The position numbers were made by a program, and so were the translations under genes. Of a stretch of DNA of 64,000 nt, positions 26,132-35,639 are shown piece by piece. Origin of the DNA: Microbacterium flavum (GTDB lineage Bacteria > Actinomycetota > Actinomycetes > Actinomycetales > Microbacteriaceae); contig NZ_JAFLHG010000003.1 in the NCBI RefSeq assembly GCF_018717645.1, forward strand, positions 62,001 through 126,000. The letters run 5' to 3'. Below the pieces are notes generated by a model, which did no database searches, was not told where the DNA came from, and was given only the letters and a program-made list of their open reading frames with translations. Each line of letters opens with the position of its first letter. The first letter of the stretch is position 1.

Positions 26132-26491
26132 ATGCACATTCCCCCCGCCGCACAGAACCCGATCGGCGCCGGCGAGGTCCTCGCTTCCGGCGGCGGGTGG
26201 TCAGCGGGGCTCGCGACGCCGTCGCCCTCGATGACCGTCGATCCCGATGTCGTCACGCCCGGCTTCATCGGGTTCGTCGCGATCGCCCTCATCGCGATCG
26301 TCGTGGTGTTCCTGATCATCGACATGCTCCGCCGCATCCGCCGTGCCGGCTACCGCGCCGACATCAACGAGCAGCTGGATGCCGAGGCCGAGGCCGAGCT
26401 GAACCGGCGCGAGGACGAAGCGGCGGCCGCGCCGGTCACCGATCACGATGCGTCGGATGACACCGACGCGGACGGTCCGGCCGCGCGCTGA
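26132..26491 (+). CDS. Small single-pass membrane protein
   Basis: Protein of 119 residues: a short leader, the motif DPDVVTPGFIGFVAIALI continuing into one transmembrane helix, a basic stop-transfer segment (LRRIRRAGYR) and an acidic disordered tail. I recall similar proteins encoded beside mca in other actinobacteria. The ATG at 26132 has a GAGGAA site; an ATG at 26117 is in frame. It ends 7 nt from the convergent hemolysin III gene. Confidence 0.7.
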   Translation: MHIPPAAQNPIGAGEVLASGGGWSAGLATPSPSMTVDPDVVTPGFIGFVAIALIAIVVVFLIIDMLRRIRRAGYRADINEQLDAEAEAELNRREDEAAAAPVTDHDASDDTDADGPAAR

Positions 26492-26498
26492 GGCCCGC

Positions 26499-27236
26499 TC
26501 AGCCCGCGGCGCCCAGCGAGGGGACGACCGGGTCGAGGGCGATCAGCAGGCACGCGGTCCAGTGGCAGAGGAACGCGAGCACCGTGCAGACGTGGAAGAT
26601 CTCGTGGAAGCCGAAGTGTCCGGGCCACGGGTTGGGCTTCTTGAGCGCGTAGCAGACGGCGCCGCCCGTGTAGAGGAGCCCGCCGACGATGACGAGCACC
26701 ATCATGGCGGCGTTCGCCTGGAAGAGGTCGACCATGTACAGCACGGCCGCCCAGCCCAGCAGCAGATACAGCGCGACGTAGAGCCAGCGCGGTGCACCCA
26801 TCCAGAAGACGCGGAAGAGGATGCCGAGAAGCGTCCCCGACCAGACGAGGATCAGCAGCAGCGCGCCCTTCTGCGGCGCCAGCGCGAGCACCGCGAGCGG
26901 GGTGTAGGTTCCCGCGATCAGCAGCATGATGTTCGCGTGGTCGATCCGCTTGAGGACGGCCTTGGTCTTCGGATCCCAGTCGAAGCGGTGGTAGAGCGCC
27001 GAGTTGCCGAACAGCAGCACAGAGGTCGCCATGAAGACCGCCGAGGCCCACTTGGCCGCCGCGCCGTCGGCCAGCACGATGAGCACGATGCCGGCGGCGA
27101 TCGCGACGGGGAAGGTCGCGGCGTGGATCCAGCCGCGCCACGTCGGTTTGAGCTCGACCTGCGCGCTGACGGCTGCCGCCTCCACGAGGGGCAGCTGGGG
27201 CATCTCGACGCCCTCATCGGGAACGTGTTCGGGCAC
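26499..27236 (-). CDS. Hemolysin III family (PAQR) membrane protein
   Basis: Seven-transmembrane protein of 245 residues. It carries the family's metal-site residues in SVLLFGNSALYHRFDW (Ser and His) and GHFGFHEIFHVCTVLAFLCHW (His residues). Family members are membrane hydrolases or receptors; the 'hemolysin' name is historical. The GTG at 27236 lies 6 nt after a TAGTCT box; an in-frame ATG 33 nt downstream is an alternative. It diverges from the isoprenyl transferase. Confidence 0.9.
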   Translation of the reverse strand: MPEHVPDEGVEMPQLPLVEAAAVSAQVELKPTWRGWIHAATFPVAIAAGIVLIVLADGAAAKWASAVFMATSVLLFGNSALYHRFDWDPKTKAVLKRIDHANIMLLIAGTYTPLAVLALAPQKGALLLILVWSGTLLGILFRVFWMGAPRWLYVALYLLLGWAAVLYMVDLFQANAAMMVLVIVGGLLYTGGAVCYALKKPNPWPGHFGFHEIFHVCTVLAFLCHWTACLLIALDPVVPSLGAAG

Positions 27237-27242
27237 GCTCCG

Positions 27243-27305
27243 AGACTACGCGCGCGCGTATGCCCGGCTCCACATACGGGTACGACGCGCCGTGCGGAGT
27301 AGCGT
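27243..27305. promoter_or_regulatory. Divergent near-leaderless promoters
   Basis: TAGTCT on the minus strand (27243-27248) ends 6 nt before the hemolysin III GTG. TAGCGT on the plus strand (27300-27305) ends 6 nt before the isoprenyl transferase GTG at 27312. Both match the leaderless layout seen elsewhere in the window. Confidence 0.5.
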
Positions 27306-27311
27306 AGGGGC

Positions 27312-28097
27312 GTGACTGCGCACAGAGCCGGCGAGGGCAGAGGACTCCTGTATCGCCTGTACAGCTCTCGGCTGCGCCGCATGCTCACTCCCGAGTCGGT
27401 GCCCCACCACGTCGCGATGATGATCGACGGCAACCGGCGGTGGGCGCGTCAGGCCGGACTTCCCTCCGTGGCGCACGGGCACCGCGCCGGAGCGGCGAAG
27501 ATGCACGAGTTCCTGCGCTGGTGCGACGACCTCGGCATCCGCGTGGTCTCGCTCTACCTGCTCTCCAACGACAACCTCCGCAAGCGCGATTCGCGCGAGC
27601 TCTCCGACCTCATCGAGATCATCGCCGAGCTCGCCGACGAACTCTCCCACGAACCCGGGTGGCGCGTGCAGATCGTGGGCCGCTCCGATGCGCTGCCGCC
27701 CGAGCTCGCCCGGGTGCTGCAGACCGCGCAGGAGCGGACGGCCGGCAACACCGGCCTGCACGTCAACCTCGCCGTCGGCTACGGAGGGCGCGGGGAGATC
27801 GTGGATGCCGTGCGCAGCATCATCGCCCAGCACGATGAGCGCGGCGGGTCGCTCGAAGAGCTGGCCGCGAGTCTGACTCCCGAGCAGATCGGCGAGCACC
27901 TGTACACCGGGGGCCAGGCCGATCCCGACCTCGTCATCCGCACCTCGGGGGAGCAGCGACTGAGCGACTTCCTGCTCTGGCAGTCCGCCCACTCGGAGTT
28001 CTACTTCGTCGAGGCGCTGGGTCCGGACCTGCGCGAAGTCGACTTCCTGCGGGCGATCCGCGACTTCGCGACGCGGGACCGTCGCTTCGGGAGCTGA
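27312..28097 (+). CDS. uppS: cis-Prenyltransferase (isoprenyl transferase), likely short-chain type
   Basis: Condenses isopentenyl diphosphate in cis onto an allylic diphosphate to make polyprenyl carrier precursors. The 261-residue protein has HVAMMIDGNRRWAR (catalytic Asp39), LHVNLAVGYGGRGEI, and the closing DLVIRTSGEQRLSDFLLWQ. Where long-chain undecaprenyl synthases have a SSENW-type loop, this one has YLLSNDNLRKRDSREL. That change, and its position next to the hemolysin III gene, resemble M. tuberculosis Rv1086, a Z,E-farnesyl diphosphate synthase. Short-chain specificity is therefore likely but inferred. Confidence 0.88.
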   Translation: MTAHRAGEGRGLLYRLYSSRLRRMLTPESVPHHVAMMIDGNRRWARQAGLPSVAHGHRAGAAKMHEFLRWCDDLGIRVVSLYLLSNDNLRKRDSRELSDLIEIIAELADELSHEPGWRVQIVGRSDALPPELARVLQTAQERTAGNTGLHVNLAVGYGGRGEIVDAVRSIIAQHDERGGSLEELAASLTPEQIGEHLYTGGQADPDLVIRTSGEQRLSDFLLWQSAHSEFYFVEALGPDLREVDFLRAIRDFATRDRRFGS

Positions 28098-28122
28098 TCC
28101 AGGCGGTCGTGGGACTGCGTGT

Positions 28123-28128
28123 CAGAAT
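28123..28128 (+). promoter_or_regulatory. -10 box for the class V aminotransferase gene
   Basis: CAGAAT ends 7 nt before the GTG at 28136 and overlaps the alternative ATG at 28127, which is why the GTG is taken as the start. Confidence 0.4.
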
Positions 28129-28135
28129 GGAGCCC

Positions 28136-29539
28136 GTGAGCGAACTGGAGCCCTTGATCTCGTCGTTCGACCTCGCGGCGGGATACCTCGACTGGGCGCG
28201 CTTCGGTCCGCTCTCTCCGGCGGTGCGTGCAGAGCTGCACGCCGATGCGGAGCTTCTCGGGACCGGCCGTGCGGCGGGAACGGAGATGGTCGCTGCCCGC
28301 GTCGAGGAGGCACGTGAGCTGGTGGCGCAGCTCCTCGGCCTGCCCACCGACGAGGTGGTGCTGCAGCCCTCGACGACGCATGGGCTCGCACAGGCGATGT
28401 TCGGCCTCGAGGGCACGGTCATCGTGCCCGCTCGGGACTTCCCCTCAGTGCGTGTCACCGCCCATCGCGCGGCGGACGCCCGGGGCGTCCTGACCGTGCG
28501 CGAGATCGACCCGGCGGACGGCATCGTGACGGCGGAGGCTGTCGCCGACGCCCTCGACGACAGCGTCACGGCCGTCGCTCTGAGCCTTGTCGACTTCCGC
28601 ACCGGCGCCCTCGCGGATCTCGCCGCCCTGCGCGACGCGGTCGGCGACCGCCTGCTCATCATCGACGCGATCCAGGCGTTCGGCGTCGTGGACCCCGACT
28701 GGACGCTCGCCGACGTCATCACCGGCAACGGCTACAAGTGGCTGCGCGCCGGGCGCGGCACGGGGTTCGCCCGCTTCTCCCCGGCGGCGCGCGCACGCAT
28801 CGCGCCCGTCCTCTCCGGGATCTCCGGGATGGTGGGTGATGCCTCGGTCCTCGGCATCCCGTCCGCGCGGGACGGAGCCGCGGCGTATTCGGTGGCGCCG
28901 TCCGACCCGCTCGCCGCGGCGCGCCTCGCCACCTCGGTCCGCGAGATCCTCGATGCCGGGGTCGCGGATGTCGCCGCCGAGGTGCGCGCCCGCGCAGCGG
29001 ATGTCATCGCTCTCGCCGACCGCTACGACATCCCCGTGATCACGCCCCGGGACGCGCACGCCGGCATCATCGCCCTCGCGCCGCGGGATCCCTCCGCCCT
29101 CGCCGCGGCGCTCGCGAACCACGGCGTCACGGTGACCGCCCGCGGGACGACGGTGCGGGTGTCGGCTCACGTCGGCACGGGCGCCGACACCCTGCACCTC
29201 CTCGGCGACGCCTTCGCCGACGCGGCGACCTCGGGGCGCGTCGTCGCGGCGGAGTACGGCCGGGACAGCGTCGAGGCTGACCTGCCCGCGATCATCACGA
29301 TCGACCTCCCCGACGACGACCCGGCACAGCTCGCGGACGCGGTGTTCGAGGAGGTCGCGCACGCCGAGATCGAGGAGCCCGAGGTCGCGCACGCCGAGTT
29401 CGCCGAGTCCGAGGTCGCGCACGCCGAGCTCGACGAGGCCGAGGTCGAGCACGCCGTCATCGACGAGGCCGATGAACACGACCGCGCCGGCGACGAGCGC
29501 CGCGATGAGATCGTGATCACCGTCGTCGACGAGAGTTAA
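28136..29539 (+). CDS. Class V aminotransferase-fold PLP protein with acidic repeat tail
   Basis: PLP-dependent enzyme of 467 residues in the cysteine desulfurase/aminotransferase V fold. PLP-site features are [30 protein letters not shown] (Asp) and [16 protein letters not shown], with Lys201 expected to form the Schiff base. Substrate unknown. After about residue 400 the enzyme fold ends and a very acidic tail follows, containing four 10-residue repeats of the EVAHAE type encoded by 30-bp tandem repeats. The tail is probably disordered and is not part of the family. Confidence 0.8.
   Translation: MSELEPLISSFDLAAGYLDWARFGPLSPAVRAELHADAELLGTGRAAGTEMVAARVEEARELVAQLLGLPTDEVVLQPSTTHGLAQAMFGLEGTVIVPARDFPSVRVTAHRAADARGVLTVREIDPADGIVTAEAVADALDDSVTAVALSLVDFRTGALADLAALRDAVGDRLLIIDAIQAFGVVDPDWTLADVITGNGYKWLRAGRGTGFARFSPAARARIAPVLSGISGMVGDASVLGIPSARDGAAAYSVAPSDPLAAARLATSVREILDAGVADVAAEVRARAADVIALADRYDIPVITPRDAHAGIIALAPRDPSALAAALANHGVTVTARGTTVRVSAHVGTGADTLHLLGDAFADAATSGRVVAAEYGRDSVEADLPAIITIDLPDDDPAQLADAVFEEVAHAEIEEPEVAHAEFAESEVAHAELDEAEVEHAVIDEADEHDRAGDERRDEIVITVVDES
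29351..29470 (+). repeat. Four 30-bp tandem repeats in the aminotransferase tail
   Basis: Units at 29351-29380, 29381-29410, 29411-29440 and 29441-29470 start GAGGTCGCGCACGCCGAG (the fourth GAGGTCGAGCACGCCGTC). They encode [30 protein letters not shown] and [10 protein letters not shown]. The period is a multiple of three, so copy-number change would keep the frame. Confidence 0.85.
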
Positions 29540-29595
29540 CGCGCCCGCAACCTTCCGGCGGCGTGTCGGTTTCGCCGTGGCATCCGGGGTCGACG

Positions 29596-29700
29596 TACGG
29601 TCGACACATCGGGCAAGGTGCCCGGTCGAGTCGGCCTTCCACTGACTCGTGGCTCACGGCCGACTCGAGATTCCGGGTGGTGACACACCCGGGACGGGAG
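29596..29700 (+). promoter_or_regulatory. Structured leader of phoH
   Basis: Behind a TACGGT box (29596-29601) the leader can form two hairpins. The first has 11-bp arms TCGAGTCGGCC (29626-29636) and GGCCGACTCGA (29658-29668), with a small CCAC/GTGG hairpin in its loop. The second has 7-bp arms CCGGGTG (29673-29679) and CACCCGG (29686-29692). It ends 3 nt before the GGGAG ribosome site (29696-29700). This could be a cis-acting regulatory RNA or attenuator; no known riboswitch consensus is recognised. Confidence 0.5.
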
Positions 29701-29706
29701 CGGGTT

Positions 29707-31056
29707 GTGACCACACGAGTTCCACTTCAGCAGCAGGGCATCGACGAGGCCGCGGAGGTGGAACAGGATCTGCGCACCTACGTCCTGGACACCTCGGTGC
29801 TGCTGAGCGACCCGCGGGCCTTCTTCCGCTTCGCCGAGCACTCCGTCGTCGTCCCGGTGGTCGTCATCACCGAACTCGAAGGCAAGCGCCACGACCCCGA
29901 GCTGGGCTATTTCGCCCGCCAGGCGCTGCGCCACCTCGACGAGCTGCGCGTCGAGCACGGCCGTCTCGACTTCCCCGTGCCGGTGGGCGCGGGAGGGACG
30001 CTCCGCGTCGAGCTCGCCAACACGGATGCCTCGGTGCTCCCGCAGGGCATGCGCCTGAGCGACAACGACACGCGCATCCTCGCGGTCGCGATGCATCTCG
30101 CCCAGGACGGACAAGAGGTCACCGTCGTCTCGAAGGACCTGCCGATGCGGGTCAAGGCGGCATCCCTCGGCATCCACGCGGAGGAGTATCTCGCCGAGCA
30201 GGCCGTGGACAGCGGGTGGACCGGAATCGCCGACCTGAACGTGTCCGGCGACGACATCAGCGACCTCTACGAGTCGGAGGTGGCCTCCAGCGATGCCGTG
30301 CGCGGCCTTCCGGTGAACACCGGCCTCATCATCCACTCCGAGCGCGGCTCCGCCCTGGGCCGGGTCACCAGCGACGGCGCCTACCGCCTCGTGCGCGGCG
30401 ACCGCGACGTGTTCGGCCTGCACGGGCGCTCCGCGGAACAGCGGATCGCGATCGACCTGCTGCTGGATCCCGAGGTCGGCATCGTCTCGCTCGGTGGCCG
30501 GGCGGGCACCGGCAAGTCCGCCCTCGCACTCTGCGCAGGCCTGGAGGCGGTCCTCGAGCGGCAGCAGCAGAAGAAGGTCATCGTCTTCCGCCCCCTGTTC
30601 GCCGTCGGCGGGCAGGAGCTCGGGTACCTGCCGGGCGACCAGGCAGAGAAGATGAACCCGTGGGGGCAGGCGGTCTTCGACACGCTCGGCTCGGTCGTCT
30701 CGGGCAACGTGCTCGAGGAGGTCGTGGCGCGCGGGCTTCTCGAGGTGATGCCGCTGACGCACATCCGCGGCCGGTCGCTGCACGACGCGTTCGTGATCGT
30801 CGATGAGGCGCAGTCCCTCGAGAGGAACGTGCTGCTCACGGTCCTCAGCCGGATGGGGCAGAACTCGCGCGTCATCCTGACGCACGATGTGGGCCAGCGC
30901 GACAACCTGCGGGTCGGTCGCCACGACGGCATCGCCTCGGTCATCGAGACCCTCAAGGGCCACGACCTGTTCGGGCACGTCACCCTGACCCGCTCCGAGC
31001 GCTCCGCGATCGCCGCCCTCGTCACCGACCTGCTGGAGCAGGGCGAGCTCAGCTGA
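29707..31056 (+). CDS. PIN-PhoH ATPase (PhoH2 type)
   Basis: Two-domain protein of 449 residues. The N-terminal PIN domain (about 23-165) shows [43 protein letters not shown] and [12 protein letters not shown], with acidic residues forming the nuclease site. The C-terminal PhoH ATPase (about 235-445) has Walker [12 protein letters not shown] and Walker [14 protein letters not shown]. tuberculosis PhoH2 of this layout unwinds and cleaves RNA. The GTG at 29707 has GGGAG 6 nt upstream; the leader before it is highly structured. Confidence 0.93.
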   Translation: MTTRVPLQQQGIDEAAEVEQDLRTYVLDTSVLLSDPRAFFRFAEHSVVVPVVVITELEGKRHDPELGYFARQALRHLDELRVEHGRLDFPVPVGAGGTLRVELANTDASVLPQGMRLSDNDTRILAVAMHLAQDGQEVTVVSKDLPMRVKAASLGIHAEEYLAEQAVDSGWTGIADLNVSGDDISDLYESEVASSDAVRGLPVNTGLIIHSERGSALGRVTSDGAYRLVRGDRDVFGLHGRSAEQRIAIDLLLDPEVGIVSLGGRAGTGKSALALCAGLEAVLERQQQKKVIVFRPLFAVGGQELGYLPGDQAEKMNPWGQAVFDTLGSVVSGNVLEEVVARGLLEVMPLTHIRGRSLHDAFVIVDEAQSLERNVLLTVLSRMGQNSRVILTHDVGQRDNLRVGRHDGIASVIETLKGHDLFGHVTLTRSERSAIAALVTDLLEQGELS

Positions 31057-31077
31057 CGCGAGCCCCGGCATCCTCCC

Positions 31078-31141
31078 CGCCGAGTGTCCACGACACGCGG
31101 AGGCGGGGGATGCCGGGCCCGCGTGTTCTGGACACTCGGCG
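31078..31141. repeat. Imperfect palindrome with 23-nt arms, intergenic
   Basis: Arms 31078-31100 and 31119-31141 match as an inverted repeat at 21 of 23 positions, with two adjacent mismatches at arm positions 14-15 and an 18-nt loop. The outer part of each arm reads CGCCGAGTGTCCA. It lies between convergent phoH and the response regulator gene and may serve as a two-way terminator, but its length and layout resemble a dispersed palindromic element. Confidence 0.7.
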
Positions 31142-31211
31142 AAGGGCGATCGGCGAAGGGCGAAGGGCGGCGGGACGGGACGGGGCGGCCGGCAGCCGGG
31201 CCGGGGATGCG

Positions 31212-31868
31212 CTACTCCCAGCGGTAGCCCTCGCCGCGGACCGTGACGATGTGGTCGCTGCCGATCTTTCCGCGCAGGTAGCGCACGTAGACGTCGACGA
31301 CGTTCGAGCCCGGGTCGAAGTCCATGCCCCAGATGCGGCTCAGCAGCTGCTCGCGGGTGAGCACCGTGTTCGGATGCCGGAGGAACTGCTCCGCGAGGGC
31401 GAACTCGCGCGCGGAGAGGTCGATCTCGCGCCCGGCGACCATCGTCCGGCGGGCGAGGAGATCGACGGTGACGTCGCCGTGCGTGAGGACCATGGAGATG
31501 GCACCGGTGCGCTCGCGCAGCCGTGAGCGGACCCGGGCGAGGAGTTCGGCGACGGAGAACGGCTTCGGGACGTAGTCGCTCGCGCCCGCGTCGAGACCCT
31601 GGATCGTGTCCGAGGTCCCCGACCGGGCGGTCAGCATGATCACGGGCATCCGGCCGCCCTGCCCGCGCAGGGATCGCAGCACCTCGAACCCGTCCATCGA
31701 CGGCAGGCCGACATCGAGGATGACGAGGTCCACGTCGCCCGCGAGGGCGATGTCCAGCGCCGCCTGGCCGTCGTCGGCGGTCACCGTCTCGAACCCCTCG
31801 GCGCGGAGGGCGCGGGTGACGAGCGAGACGATGTGCGGTTCGTCGTCGACCACGAGGATGCGGGTCAT
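31212..31868 (-). CDS. OmpR/PhoB-family response regulator
   Basis: DNA-binding response regulator of 218 residues. The receiver domain (1-115) has ILVVDDEPHIVSLV, phospho-acceptor Asp52 in VILDVGLPSMDG and the Lys in DYVPKPFS. The C-terminal winged helix (about 128-218) has LSAREFALAEQFLRHPN and VVDVYVRYLRGKIG, then TVRGEGYRWE. The ATG at 31868 overlaps the stop of the upstream histidine kinase (ATGA), so the pair is coupled. Signal unknown. Confidence 0.94.
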   Translation of the reverse strand: MTRILVVDDEPHIVSLVTRALRAEGFETVTADDGQAALDIALAGDVDLVILDVGLPSMDGFEVLRSLRGQGGRMPVIMLTARSGTSDTIQGLDAGASDYVPKPFSVAELLARVRSRLRERTGAISMVLTHGDVTVDLLARRTMVAGREIDLSAREFALAEQFLRHPNTVLTREQLLSRIWGMDFDPGSNVVDVYVRYLRGKIGSDHIVTVRGEGYRWE

Positions 31869-32833
31869 CCGGAGGCCTCTCGTTGGATCACGACGTCGCC
31901 GGCGCGCACCGGCATCGGAAGGGAGGCGCGCGTCCCGAGCGGGATCTCGACCGTGAGGGTGGCGCCGCCGCGCGGAGTGTCCGTCACGATGCAGCGGCCG
32001 CCATGGGCTCTGGCGATCGTGTCGACGATCGCCAGCCCCAGGCCCGAGCCACCCACCGTGCGCTTGCCCGCGCCGCGGTCGAAGCGTCGGAAGACGCGGT
32101 GGCGCATCGCGTGCGGGATGCCGGGCCCGTGATCGCGCACCCACAGCTGCGCGCCGGACGGATGCACGGCGCTGCCGATCTCGATCGCGGTGCCCGGCGG
32201 CGTGTATTTCGCCGCGTTGTCCGCGAGCTGCAGCCAGGCCTGGAGGAGCCGGTCGCGGTCGCCGCGGATGAGGCCCGCGGCGCTCTGCTCGACGCTCCAG
32301 GTGTGGCCGGGGATGACGGCGACGAGTTCCGCGACCCGCTGCGTCAGCACGGCGAGGTCGACGTCGGTGATCGTGAAGTTGTCGGCTTCGACCGCGGCGA
32401 GCAGGTCGATGTCGCCGATGAGGCGGGTCATGCGGTCGAGTTCGGCGATTCCGAGGGCACGCGTCGCGGCGACATCCGTCGGATCCTGCGGATCCATGAT
32501 CTCGAGGTGGCCGCGGACGATCGTGATCGGTGTCTTCAGCTCGTGGCGGACATCGTCCAGGAGCCGGCGCTGGGCGTCGAAGGAGATGTCGGCGACGTCG
32601 GCCGGCCCGGGCGGGGGGACGAGCACCGTCCACCCCACGACGCCCGTGACGACGGTGGTCGCGACTGCGCCGATGCCGTAGACGGCGACGGCGCCCCAGG
32701 AGACGTCGGACGATGACAGGGTCAGCACGCCGAGGACGGCCAGTGCCGTCACCGCGAAACCGGCGCCGACGATCGTCAGCAGGAGGCTGAGCGTTCGGGA
32801 GCGACGGTGCGGCGCGGCCGGCGAGCGGTTCAC
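31865..32833 (-). CDS. Membrane sensor histidine kinase
   Basis: Protein of 322 residues with two transmembrane helices (about 14-40 and 46-70) separated by almost no extracytoplasmic loop, so sensing must occur in or near the membrane. HisKA has His97 in DDVRHELKTPITIVRGHL. The ATPase domain has LQLADNAAKYTPPG, RDHGPGIP and GGSGLGLAIV. It starts at a GTG at 32833 behind a CATAAT box. It forms a coupled pair with the downstream OmpR-type regulator and follows fumC on the same strand after 54 nt. Confidence 0.92.
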   Translation of the reverse strand: MNRSPAAPHRRSRTLSLLLTIVGAGFAVTALAVLGVLTLSSSDVSWGAVAVYGIGAVATTVVTGVVGWTVLVPPPGPADVADISFDAQRRLLDDVRHELKTPITIVRGHLEIMDPQDPTDVAATRALGIAELDRMTRLIGDIDLLAAVEADNFTITDVDLAVLTQRVAELVAVIPGHTWSVEQSAAGLIRGDRDRLLQAWLQLADNAAKYTPPGTAIEIGSAVHPSGAQLWVRDHGPGIPHAMRHRVFRRFDRGAGKRTVGGSGLGLAIVDTIARAHGGRCIVTDTPRGGATLTVEIPLGTRASLPMPVRAGDVVIQREASG

Positions 32834-32839
32834 CCTGTC

Positions 32840-32845
32840 ATTATG
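32840..32845 (-). promoter_or_regulatory. -10 box for the histidine kinase (near-leaderless)
   Basis: CATAAT on the minus strand ends 6 nt before the kinase GTG, giving the two-component pair a promoter independent of fumC. Confidence 0.5.
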
Positions 32846-32887
32846 GACCCGCGCATCCGACCCGCGGGATCGCGCATCCAGGGCCGG

Positions 32888-34285
32888 TCAGCCCGGGTGG
32901 GTCATCGAGAGCAGATCGAGCTTCTCGTCGAGCTGCGCTTCGGTGAGGTCCCCCCGCTCGACGTAGCCGAGATCGATGACCGCCTCGCGCACCGTGATGC
33001 CCTTCGCCACGGCGTGCTTGGCGATCTTGGCGGCCGCCTCGTAGCCGATCAGCTTGTTGAGCGGGGTCACGATCGACGGGGACATCCCGGCGAACGCGGC
33101 GGCCCGCTCTCGGTTGGCCTCGAGGCCGTCGACCGTCTTGTCGGCGAGGACCCGCATCGCGTTGGAGAGGAGGCGGATCGACTCGAGCAGCGCCGTGCCC
33201 ATGACGGGGATCGCGACGTTGAGCTCGAACGAGCCGGAAGCCCCCGCCCACGCGACCGTCGCATCGTTGCCGATCACGCGGGCGCACACCATGAGCGTCG
33301 CCTCGGGGACGACGGGGTTGACCTTGCCGGGCATGATCGAGGAGCCCGGCTGAAGGTCGGGGATGTGGAGCTCGCCGAGACCCGTGTTGGGGCCCGACCC
33401 CATCCAGCGGATGTCGTTGTTGATCTTGGTGAGCGAGACGGCGATGGTGCGAAGAGCCCCGGATGCCTCGACGAGGCCGTCACGGTTCGCCTGCGCCTCG
33501 AAGTGGTCCTTCGCCTCGGTGATCGGGAGCTCGGTCTCGGCTGCGAGCAGCTCGATGACCTTCTGCGGGAAGCCGGCGGGCGTGTTGATGCCGGTGCCGA
33601 CGGCGGTGCCGCCGAGGGGCACCTCACCGACGTGCGGGATGACGGCCTGGACGCGCTCGATGCCGAGACGGATCTGGCGCGCATAGCCGCCGAACTCCTG
33701 GCCGAGGGTGACGGGCGTCGCGTCCATGAGGTGCGTGCGGCCCGACTTCACGGCATCCTTCCACAGCTCCGCCTTGGCCTCGAGGGCGACGGCGAGATGG
33801 TCCAGCGCGGGGATCAGGTCGTCGATGAGCGCCTGCGTGACGGCGATGTGCACCGACGTCGGGAAGACGTCGTTGGAGGACTGAGAGGCGTTCACATGGT
33901 CGTTCGGGTGCACCGACGCGCCGAGCTTCCGCGTGGCGAGAGTCGCGAGGACCTCGTTCATGTTCATGTTCGACGAGGTGCCCGACCCCGTCTGGTAGGT
34001 GTCGACGGGGAACTGGTCGTCGTAGCCGCCCGCGATGACGTCGTCGGCCGCGGCGGCGATCGCATCGGCGATGCCGCCGTCGAGGGTGCCGAGCGCCTTG
34101 TTCGCGAGGGCGGCGGCCTTCTTGATCCGTGCGAGCGCGGCGATCTGCGCGGACTCGAGCCCCGAGCCGGAGATCGGGAAGTTCTCCACGGCGCGCTGGG
34201 TCTGCGCGGCGTAGAGCGCGTTCTTCGGAACGCGGACCTCGCCCATCGTGTCGTGCTCGATGCGGTATTCGGTGGTGTCGGTCAT
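32888..34285 (-). CDS. fumC: Class II fumarate hydratase
   Basis: Hydrates fumarate to L-malate in the TCA cycle; iron-independent tetramer. The 465-residue enzyme shows [50 protein letters not shown] and the superfamily signature [15 protein letters not shown]. The ATG at 34285 has ACGAGGAC upstream. The leader on the coding strand is an odd pyrimidine-rich triple repeat. Confidence 0.97.
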   Translation of the reverse strand: MTDTTEYRIEHDTMGEVRVPKNALYAAQTQRAVENFPISGSGLESAQIAALARIKKAAALANKALGTLDGGIADAIAAAADDVIAGGYDDQFPVDTYQTGSGTSSNMNMNEVLATLATRKLGASVHPNDHVNASQSSNDVFPTSVHIAVTQALIDDLIPALDHLAVALEAKAELWKDAVKSGRTHLMDATPVTLGQEFGGYARQIRLGIERVQAVIPHVGEVPLGGTAVGTGINTPAGFPQKVIELLAAETELPITEAKDHFEAQANRDGLVEASGALRTIAVSLTKINNDIRWMGSGPNTGLGELHIPDLQPGSSIMPGKVNPVVPEATLMVCARVIGNDATVAWAGASGSFELNVAIPVMGTALLESIRLLSNAMRVLADKTVDGLEANRERAAAFAGMSPSIVTPLNKLIGYEAAAKIAKHAVAKGITVREAVIDLGYVERGDLTEAQLDEKLDLLSMTHPG

Positions 34286-34300
34286 GTCACGTCCTCGTGT

Positions 34301-34340
34301 CTGGGGAAGAAATCTGGGGGAGAAAATCAGGGGGGGAAGT
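34301..34340. repeat. Three imperfect 13-14 nt repeats in the fumC leader
   Basis: CTGGGGAAGAAAT (34301-34313), CTGGGGGAGAAAAT (34314-34327) and CAGGGGGGGAAGT (34328-34340) follow each other. The tract is purine-rich on the plus strand and C/T-rich in the fumC mRNA, unlike the surrounding G+C-balanced DNA. Confidence 0.6.
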
Positions 34341-34362
34341 CCGAAAGTGCGGGCCGAAGGGC

Positions 34363-35009
<647 letters not shown>

Positions 35010-35013
<4 letters not shown>

Positions 35014-35639
35014 GGTGTCTCCTCCCGCAGAGCGCGGATCTGGTCGGCGATGCCCTCGGCGGCGATCGCGGCGGTCGCGGCGTCGGTGGCGCCGTAGACG
35101 AGGACGGTGTCCGTGCCGGCATCCGTCGACAGTCCGTAGGAGACCGAGTCGGTGCGCCCGGCCGACGGGATGCGGTACTCGTCCCAGGTGATGCCGGCGA
35201 TCGTCACCGATCCCGTCGGCGCGTACCCGCCCAGTTCGCGTGCCGCCCACCCGTCGGGGGCGTCGATGGCCTGCGCGACGCGCACGAACCCCGATGGCGG
35301 GGCGTACACGACCCGCCACATGTCGCCCTCGAGGCGGGCGGAGTTGGCGCGCCAGTCGGCGGGCACGACCGGGACGATGACGGTGTGGCCCACTGAGGAG
35401 GAGACGGTCGCGGCGGCGGCGGCGGCGACATCGACCGGCTCGGGTTCGGCGAGTGTGCCGCGGGGCACGCCGATCGCGATGATCGCGACGACGGCGACGG
35501 TGATCAGGAGTGCCGCGATGAGGTTGCGGAAGGTCTTGCTGGAGCGGTACGCGGCCGACGACGCGGCCTTGCGGTCGGCCGTCTCCTGCGGGGTCTCGGG
35601 GCGCCCGAGCTCCGCGACGATGCGAGGGCCGGATGCCAT
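35010..35639 (-). CDS. DUF4245 membrane-anchored protein
   Basis: Protein of 209 residues with a cytoplasmic N terminus, one transmembrane helix ([19 protein letters not shown]) and an outer domain with [20 protein letters not shown] and [19 protein letters not shown]. This is a conserved actinobacterial family of unknown function. The ATG at 35639 overlaps the xseB stop (ATGA) and its own stop overlaps the carbonic anhydrase start, so four genes here are translationally chained or nearly so. Confidence 0.85.

Noticed and set aside
29351-29470. CRISPR array
   Set aside because: The 30-bp repeats are contiguous with no spacers and are coding; no cas gene is present.
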